A stretch of 64,000 nt of DNA from Vibrio cyclitrophicus (GTDB lineage Bacteria; Pseudomonadota; Gammaproteobacteria; Enterobacterales; Vibrionaceae). Location of the stretch: positions 3,038,001 to 3,102,000 of the forward strand of contig NZ_AP025480.1 of NCBI RefSeq assembly GCF_024347435.1, read 5' to 3'. Positions within the stretch are counted from its first letter, which is position 1. The number at the start of each line of letters is the position of its first letter. A model generated the notes under the pieces. That model did no database searches and was not told where the DNA came from. It saw only the letters and a program-made list of their open reading frames with translations. Made by a program: the position numbers and the translations under genes. Below are positions 51,630 to 60,991 of the stretch, in pieces.

Positions 51630-53330
51630 TCACGAAGCGTAAAAGTATTGACTCTCAAACGTTGTTACAGGTAACGGTTTAGAGTAATAATAACCCTGTA
51701 AACGTGTCACTCCTACCTCTTTACATATCGCATCGTGAGTACCGGTTTCTATCCCTTCGGCTACCGTTTCGTACTCTAAACTGTGTGAGAAAGCACAAAT
51801 CGCCGTAAAAAGTTGCCTTGGTTTAGTCAGTTCAATGCGCTCAACAAAAGAACGGTCAATTTTGATCACATCAATCGTGTAATCCTTCAAATGAGACAGT
51901 GAGGAGTAACCGGTTCCAAAATCATCCACCGCGACTTTTACGCCTAAATCACTGATTTTTTGCAAAGCTTCAGATGCCCACTCGCCAGAAATAAGATTAC
52001 TTTCGGTAATTTCAAACTCCACATTTGAAGCTGGAATTTCATAAAGATTAAGAAGGTTTTTAACTTTTTTTGCTAAGAAGCGGTCGGTTAACTGACTTGG
52101 GGATAAGTTAATCGCTAATGTAAAATCCTCTCTCAACATTTTGTCACTCAACCAAGATTGTAACTGTTTCAGAGCCGTTTCAATGACCCAAAAACCGATA
52201 TCGACAATCATCCCAGTTTCTTCTGCAACAGGAATGAAGATGTCTGGCGGAACCATTCCTAACTTCGGATGCTTCCATCGCAGCAAAGCCTCAGCCCCTA
52301 TTAGCTTCATATCCGTATTAAATTGAGGTTGGTAATAAAGTTCCATCTCATTTTTTACAAGGGCTCGCTTCAAGTGCCTTTCAAGTTCGGCGCGGCGATT
52401 CATCTGATCATGGAATGCTTTTGAATAAAACTGTGCCTGATTTCTTCCCTTATCCTTAGCACGATACAACGCAATATCAGCGCACTTTCGTAACTCAATA
52501 GAGTTCGATGCACATTCTGGAAAACTTGCAATACCCACACTAACCGTTAAATCTAATAACTCCCCGTCCACACACATCGGCGAGCTAAATTCAGACAGTA
52601 ATCGGTTGACCATTTTTTGGACGTATTGTTTATTGTTTCCGAGAGGGAATAAAAGCGCAAACTCGTCCCCCCCCAATCGACATAAAATATCATTGTATCC
52701 TACGCAGCGCTTAAGCTTGCTGGCCACCTCTTTGAGTGCGCCATCTCCTAAGACATGTCCGTGGCGATCATTGACATCTTTAAATTTATCAACATCGATC
52801 AACATTAAGACAAACGAAGAATTCTCTTTTGCTGAAGAAAGCAGTTTTTTGGTTAAACGCTCTTCAAAGAAGTGGCGATTATTCAGACCCGTTAAGCTAT
52901 CACACTCTGCTAATCGCTTTAGCTCAGTATGTGTTTCCAGCACTTGCTGCTCAAGCTGATGGCGTTCAGACGCAATAACAATCGCTCGTCTCAATCGTAC
53001 CGCCGTGACCTCACTTTTCATAATGAAATCTTGAGCGCCTGACTCAATGCACTTTAGAGCGATCTCTTCATCGTCATTGTGGCTCAACATAACAATCGAT
53101 GTAGAAAAATCATTTTTTGCGCGTAGCTCGATTAACAGTTCAAATCCGTCAGTTGGTGGAAGTTGGTAATCCAGTAAAATAACATCAAATTGCTGCTGCA
53201 AAGCCAACTCCAGACCTTTAACACCGGTATCGGCTGTCTCAATAGCCGCTAGAGGCAGATCTGTATTTTTTAATGTTCTGACAATAGACAGGGTGTCTAT
53301 TTGATCATCATCAATGATCAATACCTTCAT
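51630..53330 (-). CDS. REC-GGDEF-EAL response regulator
   Basis: This 566-residue protein combines a receiver (residues 1-120, phospho-acceptor Asp in LLDYQL, Lys in FIMKSE), a GGDEF domain (about 165-295, intact RLGGDEFALLF) and an EAL domain (about 320-560, intact AEALLRW, EITESN and DDFGTGY). It may make and break cyclic-di-GMP. The RxxD inhibitory site five residues before GGDEF is absent. I chose ATG 53330, which has AAGGGGG upstream and opens directly on the receiver. It is the third gene of the HK-RR-REC-GGDEF-EAL operon, 16 bp after the previous stop. Confidence 0.92.
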   Translation of the reverse strand: MKVLIIDDDQIDTLSIVRTLKNTDLPLAAIETADTGVKGLELALQQQFDVILLDYQLPPTDGFELLIELRAKNDFSTSIVMLSHNDDEEIALKCIESGAQDFIMKSEVTAVRLRRAIVIASERHQLEQQVLETHTELKRLAECDSLTGLNNRHFFEERLTKKLLSSAKENSSFVLMLIDVDKFKDVNDRHGHVLGDGALKEVASKLKRCVGYNDILCRLGGDEFALLFPLGNNKQYVQKMVNRLLSEFSSPMCVDGELLDLTVSVGIASFPECASNSIELRKCADIALYRAKDKGRNQAQFYSKAFHDQMNRRAELERHLKRALVKNEMELYYQPQFNTDMKLIGAEALLRWKHPKLGMVPPDIFIPVAEETGMIVDIGFWVIETALKQLQSWLSDKMLREDFTLAINLSPSQLTDRFLAKKVKNLLNLYEIPASNVEFEITESNLISGEWASEALQKISDLGVKVAVDDFGTGYSSLSHLKDYTIDVIKIDRSFVERIELTKPRQLFTAICAFSHSLEYETVAEGIETGTHDAICKEVGVTRLQGYYYSKPLPVTTFESQYFYAS

Positions 53331-53346
53331 TTGAGCCCCCTTGGCT

Positions 53347-53775
53347 TTAACATTTTGGTAACTCAACAATGTTCCAGTAATTTTCGAGAAAACGAATAAG
53401 TTGTTTGTAATCTTGGTTGGATGAAGATTTTACAATGTAACCTGCAATATTTTTCTTATAGGCTGCAGAGATCTCTTCATCAAGTTGAGAAGTCGTGAGT
53501 ACAAAAACCACGATGTCACTCAAATTCGCGTCTGACCGAATGGCAGACAAAAACTCCATACCATTCATTCGCGGCATGTTTAAATCCAAAAGAACAATAA
53601 AAGGCCGAGTTACGGCACCGTTTTTGAGCGCTTCTAATGCTTCTAATCCATCACGAGTTCGATGTATTGGATTAAGCAAGTTGAATGATTTCAATGAGCG
53701 TTGAATTCCAATGGCATCAATATCATCATCCTCAACTAAAAGAATACTGACAGTTTTCATATAATTATGATTCAT
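53347..53775 (-). CDS. CheY/Rcp1-like single-domain response regulator
   Basis: This 142-residue receiver domain has the acidic pair in EDDDID, the phospho-acceptor Asp in LLDLNMP, the Thr in LTTSQ and the Lys in IVKSSS. It has no output domain and resembles Rcp1-type partners of hybrid or phytochrome-like kinases. I chose ATG 53775, preceded by GGAG; its ATGA overlaps the stop of the upstream kinase gene, so it is translationally coupled. Confidence 0.92.
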   Translation of the reverse strand: MNHNYMKTVSILLVEDDDIDAIGIQRSLKSFNLLNPIHRTRDGLEALEALKNGAVTRPFIVLLDLNMPRMNGMEFLSAIRSDANLSDIVVFVLTTSQLDEEISAAYKKNIAGYIVKSSSNQDYKQLIRFLENYWNIVELPKC

Positions 53776-55571
53776 ATGATCTCCTTTTTTCCTAACAGCT
53801 CTTCTGTGGGCCAGGTAAAACAAAAAGAGCACCCACCTTGTGAATTAGAGTGTAATTCGAAATGGCAGCCGTAAAGCTCCAAGGTTTTTTTGATGATAGA
53901 CAAGCCCATACCACTTCCTTCGACGCTATCGCGAGGTTGTAGTGTGTGGAATAACTCAAACACCTTGTCATAGAGTTCAGTGGGAATTCCAGGCCCATCA
54001 TCTTCGACACAGAACTTGTAATGATCTCCTTGATAAACACCAGAAACCTTAATATTGGCGTGTTCTTTATCGTGGTGTTTAATCGCGTTGGAAATCAAAT
54101 TTCGCAATATCAAATCTAGCGGGACGACCAACGTACGAAATGGACCAATGCTATCGTCACAGATAAGCGTCGCTTTATTATTCGTATTCAATAACTCGAA
54201 TGTCTCTTGGACATTGCTCGCTAAAGAAAACTCTTGAATCTCATTCTTTTTTCTACCAACTCTAAAATACGACAATAAGTCATCGAGCAATCGCTCCAAC
54301 CTAACAACTCGACCCTGCAAAAGGCGACTATAATCCTTTGTTTCAGGGGTCAGATGCTCTTCAATGTCTTCATTGATCCATGATACCAATTGCGAGATCC
54401 CTCTCAGAGGCGCCTTCAGATCGTGCGATGCGACGTAAGCAAACTGATCGAGGTCTCTATTCGCTCTTTCTAAAGCAAGATTTCTTATTGCTAAGTTTTC
54501 TGAGGCTTTTTCTAGGCTATCTGTTCGCTCTTGCAAATCTCGACTTAACTTTCTCGCATAGCCTTGTGCTTTCTCTTCCCCATTACGCAGTATCATAAGA
54601 ATAGCAAATAGCATGACATTAACGAGTAGGCCGAACATCAGAATCAATGTTGGTTGATTACTATGCTGCTGAGCTTCAAATAAAGGCGAAGATTGAAAAT
54701 CAAAGAGCCACCTTCTCCCATACATATTGACTTCCAACTGTTCATCAAACATCGGTTGATGGTTCAGGGCTTCACGAGAATGTGTAAGCTCATCATAGAG
54801 TGGAATATTGTCATCATGGATACTGAAATTGATAAGACGATTAACATCCTCAAGCGTACCGTTCATTAAATTTTGAACAATAAAAGGGGCATAAACTAAC
54901 CCCAAAAAACCATCGCTTTCATCACCATAATATTGTGGGACTGTTCTCTTATCGAACCATGGAACATAAAAAAGGAAACCAGGTGTTTGCTTAAAGTCTT
55001 GAACCAAGATGATTGGGCCTGTAATTTGAGAGGTCCCCTTTGTTCTAGCTAACCTTGCGGCCGCATATCGATTATTTTCATGGGCCATATCCAGACCAAC
55101 CGCCGCTCGGTTCTCTTCTTCTGGTTCAATGTACGTAATAGGCCAATAATCTTTGGCGATACGAATTGGGTGCATGTCATACGAAGGAAAGCTTTGTTGT
55201 TGCCAAGTAAGATAACTCGCCACTTTTTTCTGAGGGACGTAATGAATCACACCTATCCCGCTCACTCCTGGAAAGTGGGATGATATATCAAACTGACTAG
55301 CAAACGTTTTCCAGCTCTCTCGATTAACCGGGGCCGAAAACATATGGATTGCTGCTACACCCGCGGTCAATGCTTCTTCATATTTGCTCATCCTATCTTG
55401 AACAAGCTCAAGTAATTGACTCACTTGAAAATCAAATTGGACTAGAGATTTTTGATGGGTTTGGTACCGAGTAATTTGCCATGCAGCAATAGTTAAGATT
55501 AGAGAGCAGGCGAGAACGAGCCAATGAAGCCAAGATAAAGCGGTTGATGACTTCTTTATGTAAGTAAGCAT
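53772..55571 (-). CDS. CHASE-domain histidine kinase
   Basis: This is a 599-residue inner-membrane kinase. Helix 1 is near 13-30, a periplasmic CHASE domain spans about 65-310, helix 2 lies near 318-340, and a coiled linker follows. The HisKA motif is FAYVASHDLKAPLRGI (phospho-His), and the ATPase motifs are NLISNAIKHH, DDGPGIP and GSGMGLSIIKK. CHASE domains sense small extracellular molecules; the ligand is not known. It leads the operon that continues with a CheY-like protein and a REC-GGDEF-EAL protein, so it probably controls cyclic-di-GMP levels through phosphotransfer. Confidence 0.93.
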   Translation of the reverse strand: MLTYIKKSSTALSWLHWLVLACSLILTIAAWQITRYQTHQKSLVQFDFQVSQLLELVQDRMSKYEEALTAGVAAIHMFSAPVNRESWKTFASQFDISSHFPGVSGIGVIHYVPQKKVASYLTWQQQSFPSYDMHPIRIAKDYWPITYIEPEEENRAAVGLDMAHENNRYAAARLARTKGTSQITGPIILVQDFKQTPGFLFYVPWFDKRTVPQYYGDESDGFLGLVYAPFIVQNLMNGTLEDVNRLINFSIHDDNIPLYDELTHSREALNHQPMFDEQLEVNMYGRRWLFDFQSSPLFEAQQHSNQPTLILMFGLLVNVMLFAILMILRNGEEKAQGYARKLSRDLQERTDSLEKASENLAIRNLALERANRDLDQFAYVASHDLKAPLRGISQLVSWINEDIEEHLTPETKDYSRLLQGRVVRLERLLDDLLSYFRVGRKKNEIQEFSLASNVQETFELLNTNNKATLICDDSIGPFRTLVVPLDLILRNLISNAIKHHDKEHANIKVSGVYQGDHYKFCVEDDGPGIPTELYDKVFELFHTLQPRDSVEGSGMGLSIIKKTLELYGCHFELHSNSQGGCSFCFTWPTEELLGKKEII

Positions 55572-55816
55572 CCTTAACCTATTGCACAGAGTGCATAATG
55601 ATATCGAATACCCCTGACGCTAACTTGTATCTAGCTAAATGTAAATACTCTATTTACACTCTTCGCTTAGTCTTTGTTAATTACTTATTATACCGAATGT
55701 CGAACTAAAAATAATCATTACTGCATACTCTAATAGAGGAATAGAAATGGCAGTATTCCGAACAACTTCCCTTATAAATTCAATTATACGATTTCTTATC
55801 TTAATACTTCGAGTTA

Positions 55817-57037
55817 TCACTCGATAGTGTCGTACTTAAAGTGACTGGACGCCTCTTCTTTATCCTGTCCGTATTTCTTGCCATCCTTAACTACGATGCT
55901 ATTACGCCCTTGTAGTTTTGCTTGATATAGAGCCTTATCCGCTCTATTTATACAATCTTCCCACTTTTCATGCTCGGTTAGTAAACTGACCCCGAAACTC
56001 GACGTTATTCGTAATGAAGGTTCTCGTTCAATTCTGATCTGAGTGATAGCTAGACGTATTTTTTCTGAAATTAAAACCGCTTGATTAAGAGTTGAATTAG
56101 GTAGCAAAATAAGGATTTCATCCCCCCCTAACCGGTAAGCACAAGTGGGGGCACTAATCACGCTCTTGATAGTTATCGCTAGTTGCTTAATCACTTTATC
56201 ACCGGTTAAGTGTCCAAACTGATCGTTTACTTGTTTAAAGTTATCAATATCCAATAACACTAAACCTACAAATCTGTACTCTTTGCGCTCTTGAAAGTAT
56301 TTTACAGCTTTGTCTAACGCTCGGCGGTTTTGTAATCTCGTGAGCGGGTCTTGTTGAGAAAGGCTTCTAAGACTGTTTACGAGCCTTGCATTAATTAGCC
56401 ACAACATTGAAAAGGAAACAGAAACAATAAGGGTAATACTAAAAACATAAGCATAATCGTTTATATAATGATTCTGGTTAAAGCCATTTAAAGCATTAGG
56501 TGCTGTATAAACGTATGCAGCCCTATAAAACATAAACAGGCTATAACCAGCAAAGGATAATGCCAGCATATTTAAAGCTAAAGAGAGATCATCTAATTTA
56601 CCCTTGACGATGACCAAGACAGAGAACGCTGTAACTACAGCTAAATAAAGACTAATGACAATGACACGATTTTTAAGTGAGGGTTCATAATAAGTAAAGT
56701 AGAGAAAACCGATGAACACCGCGAGCAGTATCATCCGGTTATAATGGAGTACTCGGTACGTATAACCACGAAAAGTGACCAAACTATACAGTATCAAGTG
56801 GAAGCCATACGCAATGGTTAAATTAGACATGATAATGCCGATAAAGTCAGGGACCTCCCCTTTGACACTCAACATTACTGAACCAAGTCCGATGACAAGT
56901 ATCGACAATGAGAACCACGAAAGCCCCGATACTTTTTTTTGAACAGATTGAAGTAAGAACAAGCCTAAACTGAAAATAAATGCGTAAATTACAAAGACAA
57001 CACTTAACGTTTTTATGTCTAAATCAATGAAAGTCAT
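55817..57037 (-). CDS. Membrane GGDEF protein with GGDEI variant
   Basis: Seven or eight hydrophobic helices cover residues 1-215, so the sensor is a membrane-embedded domain of an unidentified MASE-like type. The GGDEF domain spans about 225-385. Its signature reads RLGGDEILIL, with Ile in place of Phe; the catalytic Gly-Gly-Asp-Glu is intact, so the protein may still be a diguanylate cyclase. No RxxD inhibitory site is visible. A good ribosome site (AAGGA) lies before ATG 57037. Confidence 0.85.
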   Translation of the reverse strand: MTFIDLDIKTLSVVFVIYAFIFSLGLFLLQSVQKKVSGLSWFSLSILVIGLGSVMLSVKGEVPDFIGIIMSNLTIAYGFHLILYSLVTFRGYTYRVLHYNRMILLAVFIGFLYFTYYEPSLKNRVIVISLYLAVVTAFSVLVIVKGKLDDLSLALNMLALSFAGYSLFMFYRAAYVYTAPNALNGFNQNHYINDYAYVFSITLIVSVSFSMLWLINARLVNSLRSLSQQDPLTRLQNRRALDKAVKYFQERKEYRFVGLVLLDIDNFKQVNDQFGHLTGDKVIKQLAITIKSVISAPTCAYRLGGDEILILLPNSTLNQAVLISEKIRLAITQIRIEREPSLRITSSFGVSLLTEHEKWEDCINRADKALYQAKLQGRNSIVVKDGKKYGQDKEEASSHFKYDTIE

Positions 57038-57243
57038 ATGCTTCCTTACATATCTTTGTGTACGACATAGGGTCCATTTATGAAGTGAATATCACCGCCA
57101 GCATTGACCTTACTGTGGCTACTTTTCCCGTTGCACTTTTCACAAAACTCAATATACCTTTAAGTTACTCTAGGTATAATTTTCCAATGCATCAAGCCTT
57201 TCAAGCAATTCTTCTTCTTATTTATAGAACCATGTTCTGAAGT

Positions 57244-58809
57244 TTATTCATCAGCAATAAAAAGCTCAGAGCGGTTTCTGCCGTTATTTTTTGCGCGATA
57301 TAAGGCTTTATCGGCTTCTTTTAAAATCGAGTGAATTGGTTGATCCCCGCCGTCCCAGAAAGCAACACCAACAGAAACCGTCACTCCTCCTACATTAGCA
57401 AAGTCATATAACTCGACCCTCTCACGTAACCGTTCTGCCAACCTAAAAGCAGTCTGCACATCTGTATTGATTAAAAAAATAATAAATTCTTCCCCACCAG
57501 AACGGAACAGTAAATCAGCCTCTCTAGAGTGCTCTTTCATCAATTGAGAAAAACTTCTTAATAAATCATCACCGATATCATGACCAAAGTTATCATTAAC
57601 TGATTTAAAGAAGTCAATATCCAATGCAAGAATAGAAAACGGAGTCGCTTGATGCTGTAATTGCTCAACAGCTTTATCTAATCCTCTCCGATTGAACAAC
57701 CCCGTCATCGAATCCGTTAAGCTTGCCGTATGAAGTATATCAATCGTTTCAGACGCTATCCCAAAGGCTTTTAGAAAACTGTGTTTCAGTTGTGATGCTT
57801 CAAAATACCAAGAATTAACTTGCTTAACATTATTGACCGTACTTAAATTATTATCGGTACCTTTCGCTGCCATCGCTAATTGTTTTAACGGTTTAGAGAT
57901 AAAGCTAGAAAAGACCCAAATAAACATTAACGTCAGCACCCCAACAGGAATCGTGGTGATAAACACTTCTCTCATCTGTTGATTAACCATAAGTAGGGTG
58001 CTTTGCTTCGATTTCTGCGCAACCACTCCCCAACCAGCCTGCGAGACCGGGGCGAACCCTGCCAACATTTGAATACCCAAAGAGTTCACAATATCTAGAC
58101 TGCCACTTTCGCCTTTTGACACGGTATTAATTGCGCGGTTGTTTGTGATTATTTGACCGATCCTTGACTCATTGGGATGATAAATCAACGTTCCATGACG
58201 ATCGACAACATAAAGGTAAGAACCATCCACGTAGCTATGTTCATTCAACAACTTCGCTAATATATTCGCTGCTTCTAGATAAATAGTGCCACTGATGTAG
58301 CCGAGATACTTTCCCTGATTCGAAAAAATAGGGTACGACAGACTAATAAGATAATTGCCGGCGGGGGATACGAAAGGGTCGGTCACCAAAGGAGCTTGGG
58401 CCTTTAAAGATTGAAGTGAGTTTTCACTCGTCAATTTAATTCCTTTCACCTTCACTGTCTCAGGAGAGACCGCCGTAATCACGCCATCAGAATTGACAAC
58501 GACAACGGAATTAAACAACTTAGTTTGGTTTTTGAGTCGTTTCGTTTCTTCTGTCAACGCACGCTTATCATTCGTAACATCGGATAGAGCTTTTGCACTG
58601 TATTGGAGTTGTGTCATCGCAGAATCAAGAAAAACATCCGTCATTTCCGCCATCTTTTTCGCATACACTCGGTTCGACTCCAGTGTCGTATTGATGATAA
58701 TATCTCGTTGCACTTGATAGAGTGAATAGAAAGCGTTTAATAAAGTAACCATTGCAGAAAATACACACAAGACTAGAATTAACTTTCTCAAATTAACCTT
58801 TTCTAACAT
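57244..58809 (-). CDS. Cache-domain diguanylate cyclase
   Basis: The 521-residue protein has a helix near 10-30, a periplasmic dCache-type sensor (about 35-275), a helix near 285-305, and a GGDEF domain (about 360-515). The active site is SGGEEFIIFL. An RxxD inhibitory site (READ) lies five residues before it, so product inhibition by cyclic-di-GMP is expected. Cache domains bind small molecules in the periplasm; the ligand is unknown. The ribosome site is weak (GGAT). Confidence 0.9.
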   Translation of the reverse strand: MLEKVNLRKLILVLCVFSAMVTLLNAFYSLYQVQRDIIINTTLESNRVYAKKMAEMTDVFLDSAMTQLQYSAKALSDVTNDKRALTEETKRLKNQTKLFNSVVVVNSDGVITAVSPETVKVKGIKLTSENSLQSLKAQAPLVTDPFVSPAGNYLISLSYPIFSNQGKYLGYISGTIYLEAANILAKLLNEHSYVDGSYLYVVDRHGTLIYHPNESRIGQIITNNRAINTVSKGESGSLDIVNSLGIQMLAGFAPVSQAGWGVVAQKSKQSTLLMVNQQMREVFITTIPVGVLTLMFIWVFSSFISKPLKQLAMAAKGTDNNLSTVNNVKQVNSWYFEASQLKHSFLKAFGIASETIDILHTASLTDSMTGLFNRRGLDKAVEQLQHQATPFSILALDIDFFKSVNDNFGHDIGDDLLRSFSQLMKEHSREADLLFRSGGEEFIIFLINTDVQTAFRLAERLRERVELYDFANVGGVTVSVGVAFWDGGDQPIHSILKEADKALYRAKNNGRNRSELFIADE

Positions 58810-59432
58810 TGTTTTTATCCATTTCTTACCGCTATATTTTGCGCAACATTAACATTAAAGTCTATGGTTTTCAGCCTATTCCTCAAAGAATTTGGAATTC
58901 CCTCAATAAGGAAGAGACCCAATAGCAGGTGCTATTGTCATCATCATTAAGCACATAATATATGAAATGACCATTCATTATGCTTGGTATAACCAACTCA
59001 ATAGATACCACCTGAAAAAGAAACCAATATACAGAACCAGCCCCCCCTTATCCAATTTTAAACATTTTCCCTGTTCGCTTTTCCCTTTTTAAAAAAGGTT
59101 AATACACCAAGCCTCAACTCAAAACATACCCTAAATATTAATCGTTGCTGAGCAAAGAATGCAATTTTTAAAAGTCTAATAAAAAGTATATTTTTCAATA
59201 TATTCATATGATTAGTAACTAGGAGCACATTGATCCTCCACCTCAATACATACAAAAAAAAACAAACAAAACTAGATTATCATTCAACACAGTGATACAT
59301 TATGCCACATGTCACTTATGTTTTTTACTGTTACTGATATTTCATCGTGGGCGATGAACCAAAAGACAATCCAATCTATTTTTTTACTCAGCAGCTTCCC
59401 AGCATTGCTAAAGTTTAGAGCGCTCCCGACAA
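58810..59432. other. Long AT-rich divergent gap between Cache-GGDEF and EAL genes
   Basis: I see no gene in these 623 bp. Homopolymer stretches occur (a run of seven C near 59042, many A/T runs). No promoter is clear. Short open frames here have no ribosome site. Confidence 0.5.
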
Positions 59433-60884
59433 ATGTTAGAATTTCTAGAAAATCATATATCTTTTCAATCAATCATGAGTTCCCTTTCTATCATGATTGC
59501 ACTCATTCTAGTGTGGAGATTAGTCAAATCGAGCTCTTCCATGTTGAGAATAATGAGTCATTTGGATCACCTCATAAAATTCGGTAAATCACCTTCCTTT
59601 TTTAAACGCGCAAATAAACGGCTACACAAATCTCAACCCAACGATCACTATGTTCTATTTTTGATTGATATTGATAATTTTCACACGATCGCTAACCGTA
59701 TCGGCTCAAAGAAAACGCAGTTTTTTTTAAACGACATTTCAAGATTACCGACCACACATCTAGATGAACGGCCACTTTGTTATCATTGGCATTCCGATAG
59801 TATCGCTTGCTTAAGTAAATTGTCCCATACGAACCAAACTCCAAATTACATCGCTCAAATACACCGTCATTTCCGTCATTGTGCACTACGCCATAATATC
59901 AATACGACCTGCTGCATTGGGGTTGCCCAACACCGTTTTGATGGCATCAATGCCGAAACGCTCATGACATCAGCAATCGATGCGCTGAGTGAAGCAAAGA
60001 AAAAAAGTAAACATACGGAATACTATGATCCAAAGCGTATTAAAATCGCAGAACAATACCAAGAGATGGCTCGAGAACTGAGCAAAGCGATTAATGAGAA
60101 AAAAATAGAGATCGTATTTCAACCCAAATATCACATTAATCAACAGTACGCCGTTGGTGTAGAAGTACTTTCCCGCTGGACACATGACCGATATGGTATC
60201 GTTTCTCCCGAGACTTTTATTACACTCGCAGAGAAACACCTCTTATGCCGTAATTTGACCGCCTTGATACTTGAGAAAGCCGCACATCAACTCAGAGTGC
60301 ATGATTTATTAAATAAAGGGCTTGCCAGCGTCTCGGTTAACATATCTGCAGTTGAGCTTACGAGTATTGACGATATGAACTACATCATAGAGTTTCTAAA
60401 AAGCGACCCAGAATTTGCCAACGTACTCTGTCTCGAAATTACCGAAACGGCAATTTTAAAAGACATAGGACAATGCACGGTTATCATTCAAGCTTTGAAA
60501 CAATATGGTGTCTCTTTCTCTATTGATGACTTTGGTGTGGGCTACACCTCATTTGGCGTTTTAAACCAATTAAATGTAGATGAAATCAAACTCGATCGCA
60601 GTTACATTGAAACAATAGAAACAGACCATCGTGTAAAAGTGATCGCGTCTGGTATTATTGATATCGCTAACGGTTTGGGTATTCATGTAGTCGCGGAAGG
60701 GGTTAATTCAGCTCAACAGTTAGCGATTCTGCAAACGTTGAACTGTGGGCAAGTTCAAGGGTATCACTTGAGCCCTCCTCTCACGGTAGTACAGTTAAAA
60801 GAGATCCGGTTCGTCAAGGGGGAATCATCCAGTGCGCTTTATGATGAGAAAAACCTCAAACAAAAGCTTTCTTGCTGTACGTGA
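59433..60884 (+). CDS. EAL-domain protein with degenerate GGDEF
   Basis: This 483-residue protein has one N-terminal helix (about 14-33). A GGDEF-like domain follows in which the active motif is replaced by HSDSI (in CYHWHSDSIACL), so it cannot make cyclic-di-GMP. A C-terminal EAL domain covers about 215-465. The EAL signature reads EVL, but the metal and catalytic residues EITETA, IDDFGVGYTSF, IKLDRSYI and AEGVNS are conserved. It is probably a phosphodiesterase whose GGDEF may act as a sensor. No REC or PAS domain is seen. Confidence 0.9.
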   Translation: MLEFLENHISFQSIMSSLSIMIALILVWRLVKSSSSMLRIMSHLDHLIKFGKSPSFFKRANKRLHKSQPNDHYVLFLIDIDNFHTIANRIGSKKTQFFLNDISRLPTTHLDERPLCYHWHSDSIACLSKLSHTNQTPNYIAQIHRHFRHCALRHNINTTCCIGVAQHRFDGINAETLMTSAIDALSEAKKKSKHTEYYDPKRIKIAEQYQEMARELSKAINEKKIEIVFQPKYHINQQYAVGVEVLSRWTHDRYGIVSPETFITLAEKHLLCRNLTALILEKAAHQLRVHDLLNKGLASVSVNISAVELTSIDDMNYIIEFLKSDPEFANVLCLEITETAILKDIGQCTVIIQALKQYGVSFSIDDFGVGYTSFGVLNQLNVDEIKLDRSYIETIETDHRVKVIASGIIDIANGLGIHVVAEGVNSAQQLAILQTLNCGQVQGYHLSPPLTVVQLKEIRFVKGESSSALYDEKNLKQKLSCCT

Positions 60885-60991
60885 TAAAAGCCGACAGCCA
60901 TATCCAACCCTTGAAGCCACAAAGCATAAAGGCCCAACGACTATGATTATGGCGCTATCTCGACCCTTACCGTTTAATTATTAGGGGTATC

